A stretch of 64,000 nucleotides of DNA from Acidovorax sp. KKS102 (GCF_000302535.1 NC_018708.1:1364001-1428000), one strand, 5' to 3'; positions 1-9,859 are shown, counted from the first letter of the stretch. Translations and numbers: made by a program. Notes: generated by a model from the letters alone, not told the origin.

Positions 1-227
1 TCATTGCCGGAGTGTCCTCGCGCGATCCGTCGCGCGTGTTGGAGTGGAGCCAGGAACTGGACGCCACGAAACCTGTGCGGCTGTATTGCTTGCGCGGCAA
101 GGACATTGGCCGCTCTACGTTCCTGGCGCTGCGGGCACGCGGCATGAACGCGCGCTACCACGTGGGCGGCATCGAGGCCTGGCAAGCCGCTGCCCTGCCT
201 CTGGAAACGCAAGGAGGTGCCGCATGA
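1..227 (+). CDS. Rhodanese-domain protein (5' end outside window)
   Basis: C-terminal part of a small rhodanese-fold protein; the frame is open to the window edge so the start is not visible. The visible part has the active-site loop LYCLRGKDIG with the expected cysteine and the closing segment ARYHVGGIEAWQAA, both typical of single-domain rhodaneses. Such proteins often sit directly before ChrB-domain proteins in chromate-resistance operons. The stop codon overlaps the next start (ATGA), so the two were co-translated. Substrate unknown; a sulfur-transfer or redox role next to chromate resistance is inferred from context. Confidence 0.75.
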   Translation, partial: IAGVSSRDPSRVLEWSQELDATKPVRLYCLRGKDIGRSTFLALRARGMNARYHVGGIEAWQAAALPLETQGGAA

Positions 228-643
228 AATGGGTCACCCGCGAGCGGCCCAAGATCGACCGCATTGCCTGCCCCTGGCTGATTGCCCGGTTCATCGACAA
301 AGAGCCGGAATTCCTCTATAAGCCTACAGCCTCGGTGCTTCAGGTGGCCCAGGACACGGGAGCGATCCCCTACGACGTGCGCGGCGTCGAATTGACCCAC
401 GACGGTGACCTGTGCAGCTTTGACGCCTTTCTCAAGAAGTACGAACTCACCGATCCCGCCCTACAGCAACTGACCGTGATCGTGCGGGGCGCAGACACAT
501 CCAGGCTGGACCTGGCGCCGCAGTCTGCGGGCCTCTAGGCGCTGTCGCTTGGCCTGTGCAAGACCTTCAGCGATGACCTTGAGATGCTAGGGCATGGCAT
601 GGTGATGTACAACGCGCTCCATGCTTGGTGTAAGTCCTGCTAG
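224..643 (+). pseudogene. ChrB C-terminal-domain (chromate resistance) gene with in-frame TAG
   Basis: Starts at the ATGA overlap with the rhodanese gene. The first 104 residues (MKWVTRERPKIDRIACPWLI..., then VELTHDGDLCSFDAFLKKY) match the ChrB C-terminal domain family. A TAG at 536-538 stops the frame after LAPQSAGL. Reading straight on in the same frame gives ALSLGLCKTFSDDLEMLGHG and HAWCKSC up to a TAG at 641-643, the normal family ending, so a single nonsense change truncates it by about 34 residues. It may be inactive, or partly active if the stop is read through. Sequencing error is the other explanation. Confidence 0.75.
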
Positions 644-744
644 GCAGAAACCCACAATTGGCCCCCGAGTATGGCCGCATGACGGCGGGTGCTAGGCGGT
701 GGCTCAGCCGCTTTACCAAGGCGTTGTGAGCGCATTTCCTGTGC

Positions 745-1077
745 ATGACGCTTGCTCCGTTGGCCTGCGCGGCGCCCCCGGAAACGAAACTGACCACCGC
801 GCAGATCCGCGCCACGCTGGGCGGGCACCATGTCACCGACGGACGCCATTGGGGGCATGACTATTTCCTGGACGGCCGCCTAGAGCGTTCAGAAAACGGC
901 CGCACACGCGCCGGACGCTGGAGCACGCAGAACAACCAACTCTGCCTGCTGCTGCCCGAGGTCAGCAAGGTCTCGCCCGTCTGCTTTGACGTGGTGCGCG
1001 TGGGGGAGGAATTGCAGTATCGCGATGCGGGCAGTGTGGTGTACGCAGGCACGGTCAGAAAGAGTCCGTCTCGTTGA
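745..1077 (+). CDS. Small exported hypothetical protein
   Basis: 110 residues beginning MTLAPLACAAPPETK, which looks like only the end of a signal peptide with a cleavage site at ACA-APP. No strong ribosome-binding site precedes the ATG. The same frame upstream is open except for a TGA at 727-729 and would supply MTAGARRWLSRFTKAL from an ATG at 679, a plausible signal-peptide front. The mature part (RATLGGHHVTDGRHWGHDYF...) has a lipocalin-like or DUF995-like flavour but I cannot name the family firmly. It may be a damaged gene. Confidence 0.5.
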   Translation: MTLAPLACAAPPETKLTTAQIRATLGGHHVTDGRHWGHDYFLDGRLERSENGRTRAGRWSTQNNQLCLLLPEVSKVSPVCFDVVRVGEELQYRDAGSVVYAGTVRKSPSR

Positions 1078-1093
1078 GGCTCCTCGTCAGTCT

Positions 1094-1471
1094 CTACGGC
1101 GTTTGCCCCGCCTTGGCCCCACGCGGGGCCTTCGGCACTATTGGAGGTTGGTCACACTTCCACGCGTTGAAGTAAACCTCATCGCCCACGGCCATGCCGG
1201 AGCCCGCGTCAACTCTGGCGAAGTGCCCACGGGTTCGGGTGACTTCCCGCCATCGGATGACTGCAATCTGGTCGGTGGGGCCGAGCTCCATTTGCCGGCA
1301 GCGAGAGCCGCTCACCTTCAAGAATTCGTCCGCTTGGATTAATTTGGTCACTTTGCCGACCCTCCAGCCTTCGGACCAAGCGTACCGGTCCTCGTAGACA
1401 GGTGTGCTGCAGCCGGAGATCGCAAGGAATGTCAGCGCAGCAGCTGACAAGAGCATTGATTTTTTCATCAT
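1094..1471 (-). CDS. Small lipoprotein of unknown function
   Basis: 125 residues with a signal peptide ending in lipobox ISGC (cysteine near residue 21), so probably an outer-membrane or periplasmic lipoprotein. The mature part is short, contains the segment GMAVGDEVYFNAWKCDQPP, and shows no domain I recognise. It faces away from the exported protein at 745 and lies downstream of, and on the same strand as, the czc cluster, so it could be transcribed with it. The start at MMKK is chosen because lysines precede the hydrophobic core. Confidence 0.6.
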   Translation of the reverse strand: MMKKSMLLSAAALTFLAISGCSTPVYEDRYAWSEGWRVGKVTKLIQADEFLKVSGSRCRQMELGPTDQIAVIRWREVTRTRGHFARVDAGSGMAVGDEVYFNAWKCDQPPIVPKAPRGAKAGQTP

Positions 1472-1510
1472 GAAATTTCCTTAGCCGCTGTCTCGGTACC
1501 GCTCAATGAG

Positions 1511-2566
1511 TCAATGCCTGTGCTGATGGTGCACATCGGGCGCGTGGGGATGGGCATGAGTCACCGGCTCGTGAAAGTGCACATGGCTATGGCTCCCAGT
1601 GGGCATCACGTCATGGGAGTGCGTATGGTGTCCATCGTCGTGACGGTGGGCATGCTCATGCTCCAGCGGGTCATGCGCATGTTCATGCCCGTGACTTTCA
1701 GCCAAATGCAGCAGCACCCCCGCAAGCATCAGAAGACCACCGAGCAGCATCAGCCACCCCGCAGACCGTTCACCGAAGCCGAACGCTACAGCCGCACCGA
1801 TGAAAGGTGCAAAGGCGAACACGGAGCCAGTCCGCGCCGCCCCAAAAGCCCGCTGCGCTAGAAGGTAGAACCGAAGACTCAAGCCATACCCCGTGGCCCC
1901 CACGGCAAAGAGCCCTAGAGCTGCCGTCAGGGTGGGCAAAGGCTCGCCCCACGCCATGGCAAGACATGCTGTCGCAGCGGCTCCCAGCGAGGCCTTTGCC
2001 ATTACGACCTGGCTGGGATCGCGCTCGGCCAGTCCCCGGGACAGGGTGTTGTCCACGCCCCAGGCCACCGTCGCCAGTAGCACGGCAAGCAGACCGAGCA
2101 GCTGCGTGCCGCCCTGCAGGCCCTGGTCCATGACCAAAGCCATGCCACCGGCCAGCAAAAGAAGCATGGCTGCCCACACACGGCGGTCCATGGTCTCGCT
2201 ATACAACCACCACGCCAGAGTGGCTGTGAACAGCGCTTCCAGCGTGAGCATGAGCGACGCGCTGGCGCCACTCGTGTGTTGCAGACCCCAGGACAGGGCG
2301 ACAGGACCTAGGGCAGCGCCAAACCCCGCCATGCCGATGAGGCGCCAGGCGTCGGATCTTTGCAACCTTGCCTCGTGGGCAGCGGTCCGCAGGGACAAGG
2401 CACCAACGACAGCAGCCCCTGCATACAGCAGCGCAGCCGTCGTGAACGCCCCCAGCCCAGCACCCAGCCGTTGAACCAGCGGGGTGCTGATGCCAAACAA
2501 GGCTGCGGCCAGCAAGGCCAGCAGACCGCCTCGCAGTGCAGGCAAGGACAGAGAGCCGCGCGCCAT
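1511..2566 (-). CDS. EamA/DMT-family permease with C-terminal His-rich tail
   Basis: 351 residues: two EamA repeats with about ten hydrophobic segments up to residue ~290, then a ~60-residue tail very rich in histidine (HGHEHAHD, HEHAHRHDDGHH, HAHPHAPDVHHQHRH). Ordinary DMT permeases stop near 290-300, so the tail is an addition. It is the last gene of the czc cluster, 5 bases after the small periplasmic protein, which makes a metal-linked role (export of a divalent metal or its complex, or metal sensing or buffering by the tail) likely. The substrate cannot be told from sequence. Confidence 0.8.
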   Translation of the reverse strand: MARGSLSLPALRGGLLALLAAALFGISTPLVQRLGAGLGAFTTAALLYAGAAVVGALSLRTAAHEARLQRSDAWRLIGMAGFGAALGPVALSWGLQHTSGASASLMLTLEALFTATLAWWLYSETMDRRVWAAMLLLLAGGMALVMDQGLQGGTQLLGLLAVLLATVAWGVDNTLSRGLAERDPSQVVMAKASLGAAATACLAMAWGEPLPTLTAALGLFAVGATGYGLSLRFYLLAQRAFGAARTGSVFAFAPFIGAAVAFGFGERSAGWLMLLGGLLMLAGVLLHLAESHGHEHAHDPLEHEHAHRHDDGHHTHSHDVMPTGSHSHVHFHEPVTHAHPHAPDVHHQHRH

Positions 2567-2571
2567 GGGCC

Positions 2572-2967
2572 TTACTTCACCGTGAATCGTACAGTGACGG
2601 TCTTTTTGCTGTTGGTCGTGATCAGCGCAACCACCTTTGTGCCCTTGACCAACTTCACGCCCTTGGCCTCCAGCTTGTTGCCGCCTGCTGATTTCAGGGG
2701 CGCCTCCGCCTTTTCTGTACCGTTGAGCACGGTAACCTTGCCGCCAAACTTGGATGCGTCCGCATCCTCGTCGTGGTCCACGATGTAGATTGCCGCACCT
2801 TCAGCGGTGGCGACCAGCTCGAACGACAGATCGGAAGCGGTCTGCACCACGCCGCCGTGAGCGGGTTCGGCTGAACCATGGGCCATTGCCGCAGGCGCAC
2901 TCGCCAGGGATGCCATCACGATTGCGGTGGCTGCCATCAGCTGGGAGAAGTTCTTTTTCATGATCAT
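2572..2967 (-). CDS. Small periplasmic czc-associated protein
   Basis: 131 residues with a signal peptide ending SAPAAMA-HGSAEPAHGG. The mature part (AHGGVVQTASDLSFELVATAEG, then VDHDEDADASKFGGKVTVL) resembles the small N-terminal metal-efflux adaptor domain seen at the front of CzcB-like proteins, here free-standing. Start chosen at ATG 2967 (MIMKKNF) because AAGGA lies about 7 bases upstream; the longer frame has no such site. It follows the RND pump gene on the same strand by ~100 bases. Likely role: periplasmic metal binding or delivery to the pump; inferred. Confidence 0.65.
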   Translation of the reverse strand: MIMKKNFSQLMAATAIVMASLASAPAAMAHGSAEPAHGGVVQTASDLSFELVATAEGAAIYIVDHDEDADASKFGGKVTVLNGTEKAEAPLKSAGGNKLEAKGVKLVKGTKVVALITTNSKKTVTVRFTVK

Positions 2968-3067
2968 TTGGGATTCCTTCAGTTGAGTTTGTTTCACTGG
3001 CGCGCTTCAAAAGGCAGCGCACCAAGGCCTATCAAGAGTTTGGGGACAGTTCAGCTGGGGACTGGGA

Positions 3068-6000
3068 TCAGAAAGCCTCCTGGCCTATGGGTTCGCTTTC
3101 AGCTTGAGCGCTGCCGCCCTCAATCAAGTGCCGGGTGGCACTTTCGCCGAAAAGCCAGAACATCACGGGCGTCAGCAGCGTGTCCAGCAAGGTCGAGCTG
3201 ACGAGTCCACCAAAAATCACGACCGCCACCGGATGCAGGATTTCCTTACCAGGTGCATCGGCCGCCAACAGCAGCGGGGTCAGCGCAAAGGCTGCCACCA
3301 GCGCCGTCATCAACACCGGGGTCAACCGCTCCAGCGAGCCGCGCACGATCATGGGTTGGCCAAAGACCTCTCCCTCGAACTTGCACAGGTTGATGTAGTG
3401 GCTGACCTTCAAAATCCCGTTGCGCGTGGCAATGCCCGCCAGCGTGATGAAGCCCACCATGGAGGCCACCGACAGGCTCACCCCCGCCAGCCACATCGCA
3501 GCCACGCTGCCGATCAGCGCAAGCGGAATATTGGCCATGATGATCCCGGCCAACACAGCCGACTTGTAGCGTACATACAGAACGAGAAAGATCATTGCCA
3601 AAGACACCAGCGACAAGCCGACGATCAGTTGCATCGCTTGCTCCTGGGCCTGGAACTGACCTTCCAGGCTCAGAAAGGTCCCCGGTGGCAATGGCGTCTT
3701 TGCCATCACCGCACGAATGTCGGCAATGACGCGGCCCATGTCGGAGCCGTCCGTGTTGGCATAAACGACGATGCGCCGACGACCGTTTTCTCGGCCAATC
3801 TGGTTGGGGCCATCGGTTTCCTGGACCGTGGCGATGGCAGACACCGGTATCTGCCCCGCTGGGGTGTCGATCAGTGTGCGTGCCAGATCCTGCGGGCTGC
3901 GTTTGTCATCGGGCAGGCGTAGCACCAGGTCATAGCGGCGAAGTCCATCCACGATCTGCGCACCATGGGCACCATCCGTCAGGGCCTGTAGGACCCGCAC
4001 AGCCTCCCCCGGAGACAGCCCGACCTGCGCAGCCTTGCGGTGGTCCAGCCGTACCGTGATCTGGGGGATCAGCACCTGCTTTTCCACCGTCAGATCCACC
4101 AGCCCTGGAACGCCCGAGAGTCTCTGGCGCATCTGCTCGGCCAGCCCCCGCAAGGTGTCCGTGTCATCGCCGAAGATCTTGAGCGCGATCTGCGCCCGCA
4201 CCCCTGACAAGAGGTGATCCAGGCGGTGGGAGATAGGCTGGCCAATGGCCACCTGGGCTGGAAGGACGGCCAAACGGGCACGGATGTCTGCCATCACGGC
4301 CTCGCGGTCCCGGGCGGACCGCTTCAGGTCCACGTCGATCTCGGCCGAATGCACGCCTTCGGCATGTTCATCCAGCTCGGCGCGTCCCGTCCGGCGCCCC
4401 ACCTGGGTGACCTCGGGGACCTCAGCAATCAGCGTCTCGGCCAACGCCCCCATGCGATTGGCCTCCGCCAGCGCCGTGCCTGGGTTGAACACCATGCCCA
4501 GTACCAGCGAGCCCTCATTGAACGCAGGAAGAAAAGCGCGCGGGAAAAACGGGACACTGGCCGCCGCAGCGGCAACCGCCAGTGCGGCGACAGCCATCAG
4601 CACCTTGGCGCGAGAAAACGACCAGCTGAGCACTTGCGCATCCCGCCGCTTGAGCCAGGCGACCAGGGTGCTGTCACCATGGTCCAACCGTTTCATCCCC
4701 GGCAACAGGTAAAGGCACAGCACGGGCGTAACCGTCATTGAGACCAGCATCGATGCCAGCACCGACACGATGTAGGCGATGCCCAGGGGCGTGAACAGGC
4801 GACCCTCGATGCCCGGCAGCGCAAAGAGCGGCACAAACACCAGCACCACGATGGCGGTGGCGTAGACGATGCCCGAGCGGACTTCCACGCTCGCCCGGCG
4901 CACGACCTCCAGCATGGACAGTGGATTGCCCTGGGCACGGTTCTGCTTCAGCCTGCGCAGGATGTTCTCCACATCCACCACCGCATCGTCTACCAGCTCG
5001 CCAATGGCAATCGCCAGGCCTCCCAGGGTCATGACGTTGATGGACTGATCCAGCAGCCGGAACACCATGGCTGTCACGGCCAGCGACAAGGGTATCGCCA
5101 CGAGCGAGATCAAAGTGGTTCGCGCGGACAACAGGAAGGCAAACAACACGATGGCCACCATGATGGCGCCGTCCCGCAAGGCCTCGGTCACGTTACCGAT
5201 GGACGCCTCGATGAAGTCAGCCTGGCGAAACAACACTTTCGGAGCAGCCAAGCCCACGGGCAGCCCCTGCTTGAGATCCCCCAATGCCGCTTCGATGGCG
5301 TGGGTGAGCTTGACGGTATCGGCCGCAGGCTGCTTCTGTACACTGACGATAACGGCTGGCACGCCGCTGTATCCGGCGTCGCCGCGCTTCATGGCTGCAG
5401 CGAACCGGACATTGGCCACCTGTTCCAGCAAGATGGCTCGGCCGTCCTTCCAGGCTACGGCCACGCCCTGCAGGTCTTCGACACGGCTGGTGCGGCCAAT
5501 GTGGCGGATGAGAAATTCACGGCTGTTGAGGTCGATGAAGCCGCCTCCCGCATTCCCTGCATAGCCGCGAAGGGCCTGCTCGATCTGCGTCAATGTCACC
5601 CCGAACTGCGCCATGCGCGCGGTATCAGGCTCCACCCGCAACTGGCGTACTTCGCCGCCGATAGGGATGACCTGAGACACCCCTGGAATCGACAGAAGTC
5701 TTGGGCGCAGCACGAAGTCCGCGTACTCGCGGGCCTGCATGGGTGTAGCTGCGGCAGTCTTGCCATCGCCTGCCGCCAACGGCAGTGCGATGAGCATGAC
5801 TTCCCCCATGATGGAAGATACAGGTCCCATAACTGGGGTGATGCCTCCGGGGAGTTGCTCCCGCACCAGTGCCAGGCGTTCCGCCACGAGCTGGCGGTTG
5901 CGATAGATATCGGTCCCCCAATCGAACTCGGCATAGAGGATGGACAGTCCCACACCGGACGTGGAGCGAACCCGCGTGACCCCGGGCATGCCGTTGAGCG

Positions 6001-6214
6001 CGGTCTCCAGAGGGAAGGTCACCAGTTGCTCGACTTCTTCGGGTGCCATGCCTCCTGCTTCCGTCAAGACGGTGACCAGGGGTTTGTTGAGGTCGGGAAA
6101 CACATCGACTGGCGTGCGCCATGCGGTGATGGCCCCGTAGACCATCAGCAGCGCCGCGACCGCCAGGACGAACAGGCGGTTGTGAAGGCTGTTCCTTACG
6201 ATCCAATTGAACAT
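3068..6214 (-). CDS. czcA: CzcA/CusA-type heavy-metal RND efflux pump
   Basis: 1048 residues, the usual length for HME-RND pumps. N-terminal TM1 ([16 protein letters not shown]), the porter segment [16 protein letters not shown] typical of the family, large periplasmic loops, and TM4 carrying [14 protein letters not shown] near residue 405, whose acidic residues form the proton relay. It would export divalent metals or Cu/Ag from periplasm and cytoplasm with the adaptor and outer-membrane channel encoded just upstream. The TM4 motif differs from classic CzcA (DFGIIVDG), so the metal specificity (Zn/Co/Cd versus Cu/Ag) is not settled. Confidence 0.9.
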   Translation of the reverse strand: MFNWIVRNSLHNRLFVLAVAALLMVYGAITAWRTPVDVFPDLNKPLVTVLTEAGGMAPEEVEQLVTFPLETALNGMPGVTRVRSTSGVGLSILYAEFDWGTDIYRNRQLVAERLALVREQLPGGITPVMGPVSSIMGEVMLIALPLAAGDGKTAAATPMQAREYADFVLRPRLLSIPGVSQVIPIGGEVRQLRVEPDTARMAQFGVTLTQIEQALRGYAGNAGGGFIDLNSREFLIRHIGRTSRVEDLQGVAVAWKDGRAILLEQVANVRFAAAMKRGDAGYSGVPAVIVSVQKQPAADTVKLTHAIEAALGDLKQGLPVGLAAPKVLFRQADFIEASIGNVTEALRDGAIMVAIVLFAFLLSARTTLISLVAIPLSLAVTAMVFRLLDQSINVMTLGGLAIAIGELVDDAVVDVENILRRLKQNRAQGNPLSMLEVVRRASVEVRSGIVYATAIVVLVFVPLFALPGIEGRLFTPLGIAYIVSVLASMLVSMTVTPVLCLYLLPGMKRLDHGDSTLVAWLKRRDAQVLSWSFSRAKVLMAVAALAVAAAAASVPFFPRAFLPAFNEGSLVLGMVFNPGTALAEANRMGALAETLIAEVPEVTQVGRRTGRAELDEHAEGVHSAEIDVDLKRSARDREAVMADIRARLAVLPAQVAIGQPISHRLDHLLSGVRAQIALKIFGDDTDTLRGLAEQMRQRLSGVPGLVDLTVEKQVLIPQITVRLDHRKAAQVGLSPGEAVRVLQALTDGAHGAQIVDGLRRYDLVLRLPDDKRSPQDLARTLIDTPAGQIPVSAIATVQETDGPNQIGRENGRRRIVVYANTDGSDMGRVIADIRAVMAKTPLPPGTFLSLEGQFQAQEQAMQLIVGLSLVSLAMIFLVLYVRYKSAVLAGIIMANIPLALIGSVAAMWLAGVSLSVASMVGFITLAGIATRNGILKVSHYINLCKFEGEVFGQPMIVRGSLERLTPVLMTALVAAFALTPLLLAADAPGKEILHPVAVVIFGGLVSSTLLDTLLTPVMFWLFGESATRHLIEGGSAQAESEPIGQEAF

Positions 6215-6228
6215 TGCGTGGGCTCCGT

Positions 6229-7395
6229 TCAGCGGATCTGTGCGATCAGCGGTGCACCTTGCACCACCACGCGGTTGTCAGCGCCCAGGCCCTGCGTGAC
6301 GACCACCGTGGCGGCGTCCAAAGACCGATATTGCACCGGTTGGGGAATGTAGCGCTCTGCACCGGACTTGATCCAGACCACCGGTTCGTTGGCGCTGTTG
6401 CGCACGACGGCCTGCGCAGGCAGGACAAAGCCTTTGACCTGCTCGTTCAACGAGGCCACGACGGTGACGGGCTGTCCGACCGCCAGCGCCAAAGCCTTGC
6501 CCGATTGCTCAGGGACCGCCCTGAAGGTCATTGGCAGCACGCCATCGCGCAAGCTACGCGCAGCGCCGATCAGCTGCAACTTGACGCCAGGCACCCCCTG
6601 CAAGTGGGCTGTACCCGTGCGTGCGGGCAAGCCAGGATCTGCCGTAGTGGCCTCCACCAGCACGCGTGCTGGGTCAATCACCTCGAACAACACTTCGCGG
6701 GCCTCAACCACCTGGCCTTTGGTCGCATCAGCCCTTGCAAGCACCCCGGAGACGGGGGCCAGCAAAGCCTCTCGTGCAGCAAGGCTCGCGCCAATGCTAT
6801 TTTCGCGCGCGGTGAGGCTCTGTAGCTCAGCACGTGCGGCCTCGATCTCCTTGCGCGGCACCGTGCCTTCAAGGGACTGCAGCCGCTGCACCCGCTGTGC
6901 GGCCAGTTCCCGGCCACTGCGCAACTCGGCCAGCTGGGCCTGCTGGTTGGCCTGGGCATAGGGCTCGGCGTGATGGGCCACATAGGCCAGCACCTCTCCT
7001 TGCCGCACGGTCTGGCCGGCGACCGGCAGACCGCGTGGTCCCGCTTCGATCCGTCCCCCATGGATCGCCTGGACACGACCACTCGCATTGGGGTCCACGA
7101 CCACACGGCCTGACAACTCGATGGTGGCGGCGGCCTGGGTTTCAGGGGTCAACTGTGTGCGGATACCCAGGCGCCGTTGGGCGAGCATCGGAACGTTGAC
7201 ACTGCCGTCTGGCAACCGCATCAAACCGGATGCGCTGACCGCCGTGGGGGCATCTAGATGCTCACCGTTCGGCCCATGGGCACCTGGCGCTGCGACGGCA
7301 ACAGGTGGGAACATCGCCGCGATGCACGTGATGACACTCAAGCCGAAAACATGAAACATGCTGGTTGCCTTGGTTCTTTGAGTCGATGAGTTCAC
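6229..7395 (-). CDS. czcB: CzcB-like periplasmic adaptor (membrane fusion protein)
   Basis: 388 residues from a GTG at 7395. This start is preferred because AAAGGAGG lies just upstream and the GTG overlaps the previous stop (GTGA); the next ATG (7359) has only a weak site. Signal peptide, then [16 protein letters not shown], then the adaptor fold: lipoyl-type halves ([40 protein letters not shown]), a helical hairpin (about residues 150-200) and a beta-barrel. It couples the RND pump to the outer-membrane channel. It ends 15 bases before the pump gene. Confidence 0.88.
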   Translation of the reverse strand: MNSSTQRTKATSMFHVFGLSVITCIAAMFPPVAVAAPGAHGPNGEHLDAPTAVSASGLMRLPDGSVNVPMLAQRRLGIRTQLTPETQAAATIELSGRVVVDPNASGRVQAIHGGRIEAGPRGLPVAGQTVRQGEVLAYVAHHAEPYAQANQQAQLAELRSGRELAAQRVQRLQSLEGTVPRKEIEAARAELQSLTARENSIGASLAAREALLAPVSGVLARADATKGQVVEAREVLFEVIDPARVLVEATTADPGLPARTGTAHLQGVPGVKLQLIGAARSLRDGVLPMTFRAVPEQSGKALALAVGQPVTVVASLNEQVKGFVLPAQAVVRNSANEPVVWIKSGAERYIPQPVQYRSLDAATVVVTQGLGADNRVVVQGAPLIAQIR

Positions 7396-8024
7396 AGCGC
7401 ACCTCCTTTGGAGGGCGTACCTGCAGCCTTTGGCGTGCGACCAAAGAACCAACCGACCGCCGCCAAGACGACCAAGGCCAGAGCCAGCCAGACCGTTCGG
7501 GAGGGCCCATGGGCGTGCCCGTCGTCGTGGGAGTGGCCATGGTCGTCTAGCACGGCGCCCGCGACCGTGAGGGTGCCGTCCAGAAGGTCGGAGTCATTAC
7601 CCGCCAGTACGGTGATCACCATGGGATGGTCACCGGGCGCCGCCAGGGTCTTGAGCATGTTTGCATCGTCAATCGCGTAGTCCCCCATGTCCGCGTGGAA
7701 CTTGGCAGGCGCCTTGAGATTGCCCGTCTCCACTTCGACCGTGGCGTTGAGCACGGGTTCGTTGGTGGCAAAGCGGTTGATCAGGATGGACAACTCTCCG
7801 CCCTGCAGTCGGCCCACCAACTCGAAGGCTTCCGAGCGCGCTTCAAAACTAGGCACGGGGCCGCTGTTGGCACCTGCTTGAGCGGGGGCATCCAGGTGCT
7901 CGCCGTTGGGGCCGTGCGCTCCTGGCGCGGCATAGCTGGGTATTCCGCCAAACACCAGCACGGCGAAGCCTGCTCCCAGCAATGAGAGGCGGGAACGAGA
8001 GGGGAATAGATTCAAGAGATTCAT
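7392..8024 (-). CDS. Membrane-anchored periplasmic metal-binding protein of the czc cluster
   Basis: 210 residues: signal peptide, then [16 protein letters not shown] (the same block opens the mature CzcB-like adaptor), a domain EAFELVGRLQGGELSILINR resembling the N-terminal domain of CzcB proteins, a His/Asp cluster DDHGHSHDDGHAHG near residue 170, then one C-terminal TM segment (WLALALVVLAAVGWFF) and a short cytoplasmic end. It overlaps czcC by ATGA and the adaptor by GTGA, so all are co-translated. Likely role: a tethered metal-binding partner of the adaptor; inferred. Confidence 0.75.
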   Translation of the reverse strand: MNLLNLFPSRSRLSLLGAGFAVLVFGGIPSYAAPGAHGPNGEHLDAPAQAGANSGPVPSFEARSEAFELVGRLQGGELSILINRFATNEPVLNATVEVETGNLKAPAKFHADMGDYAIDDANMLKTLAAPGDHPMVITVLAGNDSDLLDGTLTVAGAVLDDHGHSHDDGHAHGPSRTVWLALALVVLAAVGWFFGRTPKAAGTPSKGGAL

Positions 8025-9313
8025 GGAAGGATTCCGAGAGATTGCTGGAGGCGGGCGCGGGCCAGGCCTAGAGCCACTTGCTGGCGCGCGAAGCTGGTGT
8101 CGGCCTGGGTAGCTGCAGCGAGCGCGCGCAACAACTCCGGTAGCGGTGTTTCTCCAGCTTTGAAAGACCGTTCAATGAGCATGGCACGCTCCCGCAGGAG
8201 TGCCGAGCGCTGGCGCTCCGCCTCCAGTTGCTGCTCGGCCGTGTGCACCGCAGCCTGCGCCATCGCTGCATCAGCAGCCAGCCGCTCCTCAGTTCGCTGT
8301 TTCGTGGTCAGCGCTACATCCAGCTCACTCAGTGCGGCAGCTTGCAGCGGTTGGTTGCGGCTCGCTGTGCCCAGGGGAATGCGCACGCCGACGCCGATGC
8401 TGTTTTGAGCCGACTCACCCCGCCCGGGGGTGTCTTGTCGGATCCGCAGCAAGAGCTCTGGAGGGTCGCGCCGAGTGGCGGCCACCACGTCCAGCCGCTT
8501 GCGAGCGCGCTCAACCGTCAGTGCAGCAACACGCGCATCAGGGTGGGTTTCAACGGCGAAGTGCGCCTCGCCCGGTGAAACTGCGGCACCATCAGAAACC
8601 GGGACAGACGTGAGGTCAGGCGCTATGGCTATGCCCGTCAGGGTCATCCATTGAGACTGGCTGGCGCTCAGACGCTGGCGTGCCGCCAACTGTGCAGATT
8701 GCGCCGCCAGAGCTTCGGATTGAGCGGCAAGCGCATCCGCGTGGGCCAGATTACCCGCTTTGACACGGCGCCGTACGTCGTCGAAGATCTCGTGCAGAGA
8801 TCGCACTTGGGCGTCCGCCAGGTCGGACTCGGCCTTTTGCGCGGCAATGCCCCAGGCGGCTTCCCGCACCAGTCCCGCGAAATGCAGGTGCCCCGCTTGA
8901 ACGGCAGCCTGTGACAGCTCTACGTCGGCATCCACAGCAGCGCCGCGTGCATTGCGCTGCCCAGGCAACCACAGCGGCCACGCCAGGCCGGCCTCGGATT
9001 CCCTGCGTCCTGCCGACGTTTGCCAGCGGTCGTCCCGGTAGGAAAACTCCACTGCGGGGGGGGCCGCCCACAGGCTGGAGATCGCCACCCGTTCGGCAGT
9101 AGCCCGCTGTGTCTGACCTTCGGCTTCTCTTGCCTGCGTGGCGCGCTGCCATGCGGCCTCTACAGCTTGTGCCAGTGTTGGAGCCACGGGCGATGCCCTG
9201 GCTGAAAGCGATGGGGCGGTATTGGACTGCGCAACCGCAGCGCCAACGAGGACGCAGCTCAAAGCACAGCCTGCGGCACAACGCACCGCAAGCCCGGAAT
9301 TAACAAAACGCAC
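8021..9313 (-). CDS. czcC: CzcC/TolC-family outer-membrane efflux protein
   Basis: 430 residues with a signal peptide (CALSCVLVGAAVAQS) and two repeats of long Ala/Gln/Arg-rich helices typical of the TolC family (for example AEQQLEAERQRSALLRERAMLIERS, split here only by family pattern). It forms the trimeric outer-membrane exit of the RND system. First of four overlapping genes; it follows the czcI-like gene by ~120 bases and its stop overlaps the next start (ATGA). Confidence 0.88.
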   Translation of the reverse strand: MRFVNSGLAVRCAAGCALSCVLVGAAVAQSNTAPSLSARASPVAPTLAQAVEAAWQRATQAREAEGQTQRATAERVAISSLWAAPPAVEFSYRDDRWQTSAGRRESEAGLAWPLWLPGQRNARGAAVDADVELSQAAVQAGHLHFAGLVREAAWGIAAQKAESDLADAQVRSLHEIFDDVRRRVKAGNLAHADALAAQSEALAAQSAQLAARQRLSASQSQWMTLTGIAIAPDLTSVPVSDGAAVSPGEAHFAVETHPDARVAALTVERARKRLDVVAATRRDPPELLLRIRQDTPGRGESAQNSIGVGVRIPLGTASRNQPLQAAALSELDVALTTKQRTEERLAADAAMAQAAVHTAEQQLEAERQRSALLRERAMLIERSFKAGETPLPELLRALAAATQADTSFARQQVALGLARARLQQSLGILP

Positions 9314-9435
9314 GTGATTCCTGACCGATCAAGGGCGGCAAACCAGGATCGTGGACGCATCAGCACCTGATCAAAGTAGTACCGCACCGATGAACAACCC
9401 CGCTTTCGTTTGGAAAGCGCGGAGCTAAGGGTGGA

Positions 9436-9792
9436 TCAGGAAATCAGTCGGGGAGGTCGTCGTAAACCGTCCAGATGAGGGGGCGGGCTGACGGATTCGG
9501 CGGTCACGGCCGGTGCGGGCGAGCGGTCGAGAGGAAGCGACAGCTGCGGGAAGTGGAAAAGTGCTGCGGTCCCTGGGCCTGCTTCTGCAAGCATGTGCTG
9601 AATCGACTCCAGAGAGTCGTCTTGGTGCATCACACCGTGTTCGTCATGGTGGTGCGCGGAGCCATCCAGATGCACTTCAGCATGCATCGCCTGGAACTCC
9701 CCCTGGTGGTCGAACGCAGCCGTCTGGCGGGCCGTTGCGAAGGCCTGGCAGAAGAAAGAGAGCAACAGGATGGCTGCGAGCAGTCGGCGCAT
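9436..9792 (-). CDS. czcI: CzcI-like small periplasmic protein
   Basis: 118 residues: signal peptide (MRRLLAAILLLSFFCQAFA), then a His-rich segment EVHLDGSAHHHDEHGVMHQDD and a proline-rich end. Size, position directly before czcC and the histidines fit CzcI, a small accessory protein at the head of czc operons in Cupriavidus and relatives, thought to modulate expression or metal response. Function here is inferred from that placement. Confidence 0.65.
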   Translation of the reverse strand: MRRLLAAILLLSFFCQAFATARQTAAFDHQGEFQAMHAEVHLDGSAHHHDEHGVMHQDDSLESIQHMLAEAGPGTAALFHFPQLSLPLDRSPAPAVTAESVSPPPHLDGLRRPPRLIS

Positions 9793-9826
9793 GAAGTAGA
9801 TAACGGGCTATTGGGAGCTGATCGCA

Positions 9827-9857
9827 ATCATAGCTATACTGGAATGCTCACCTGCAA
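9827..9857 (-). promoter_or_regulatory. Candidate promoter of the czc cluster
   Basis: On the minus strand TTGCAG (9857-9852) and TATGAT (9832-9827) are separated by 19 bases, about 35 bases before the czcI-like start. A 19-base spacer is typical of promoters worked by MerR-type metal regulators, but I see no convincing dyad in the spacer and no regulator gene in the window. Confidence 0.4.
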
Positions 9858-9859
9858 AA

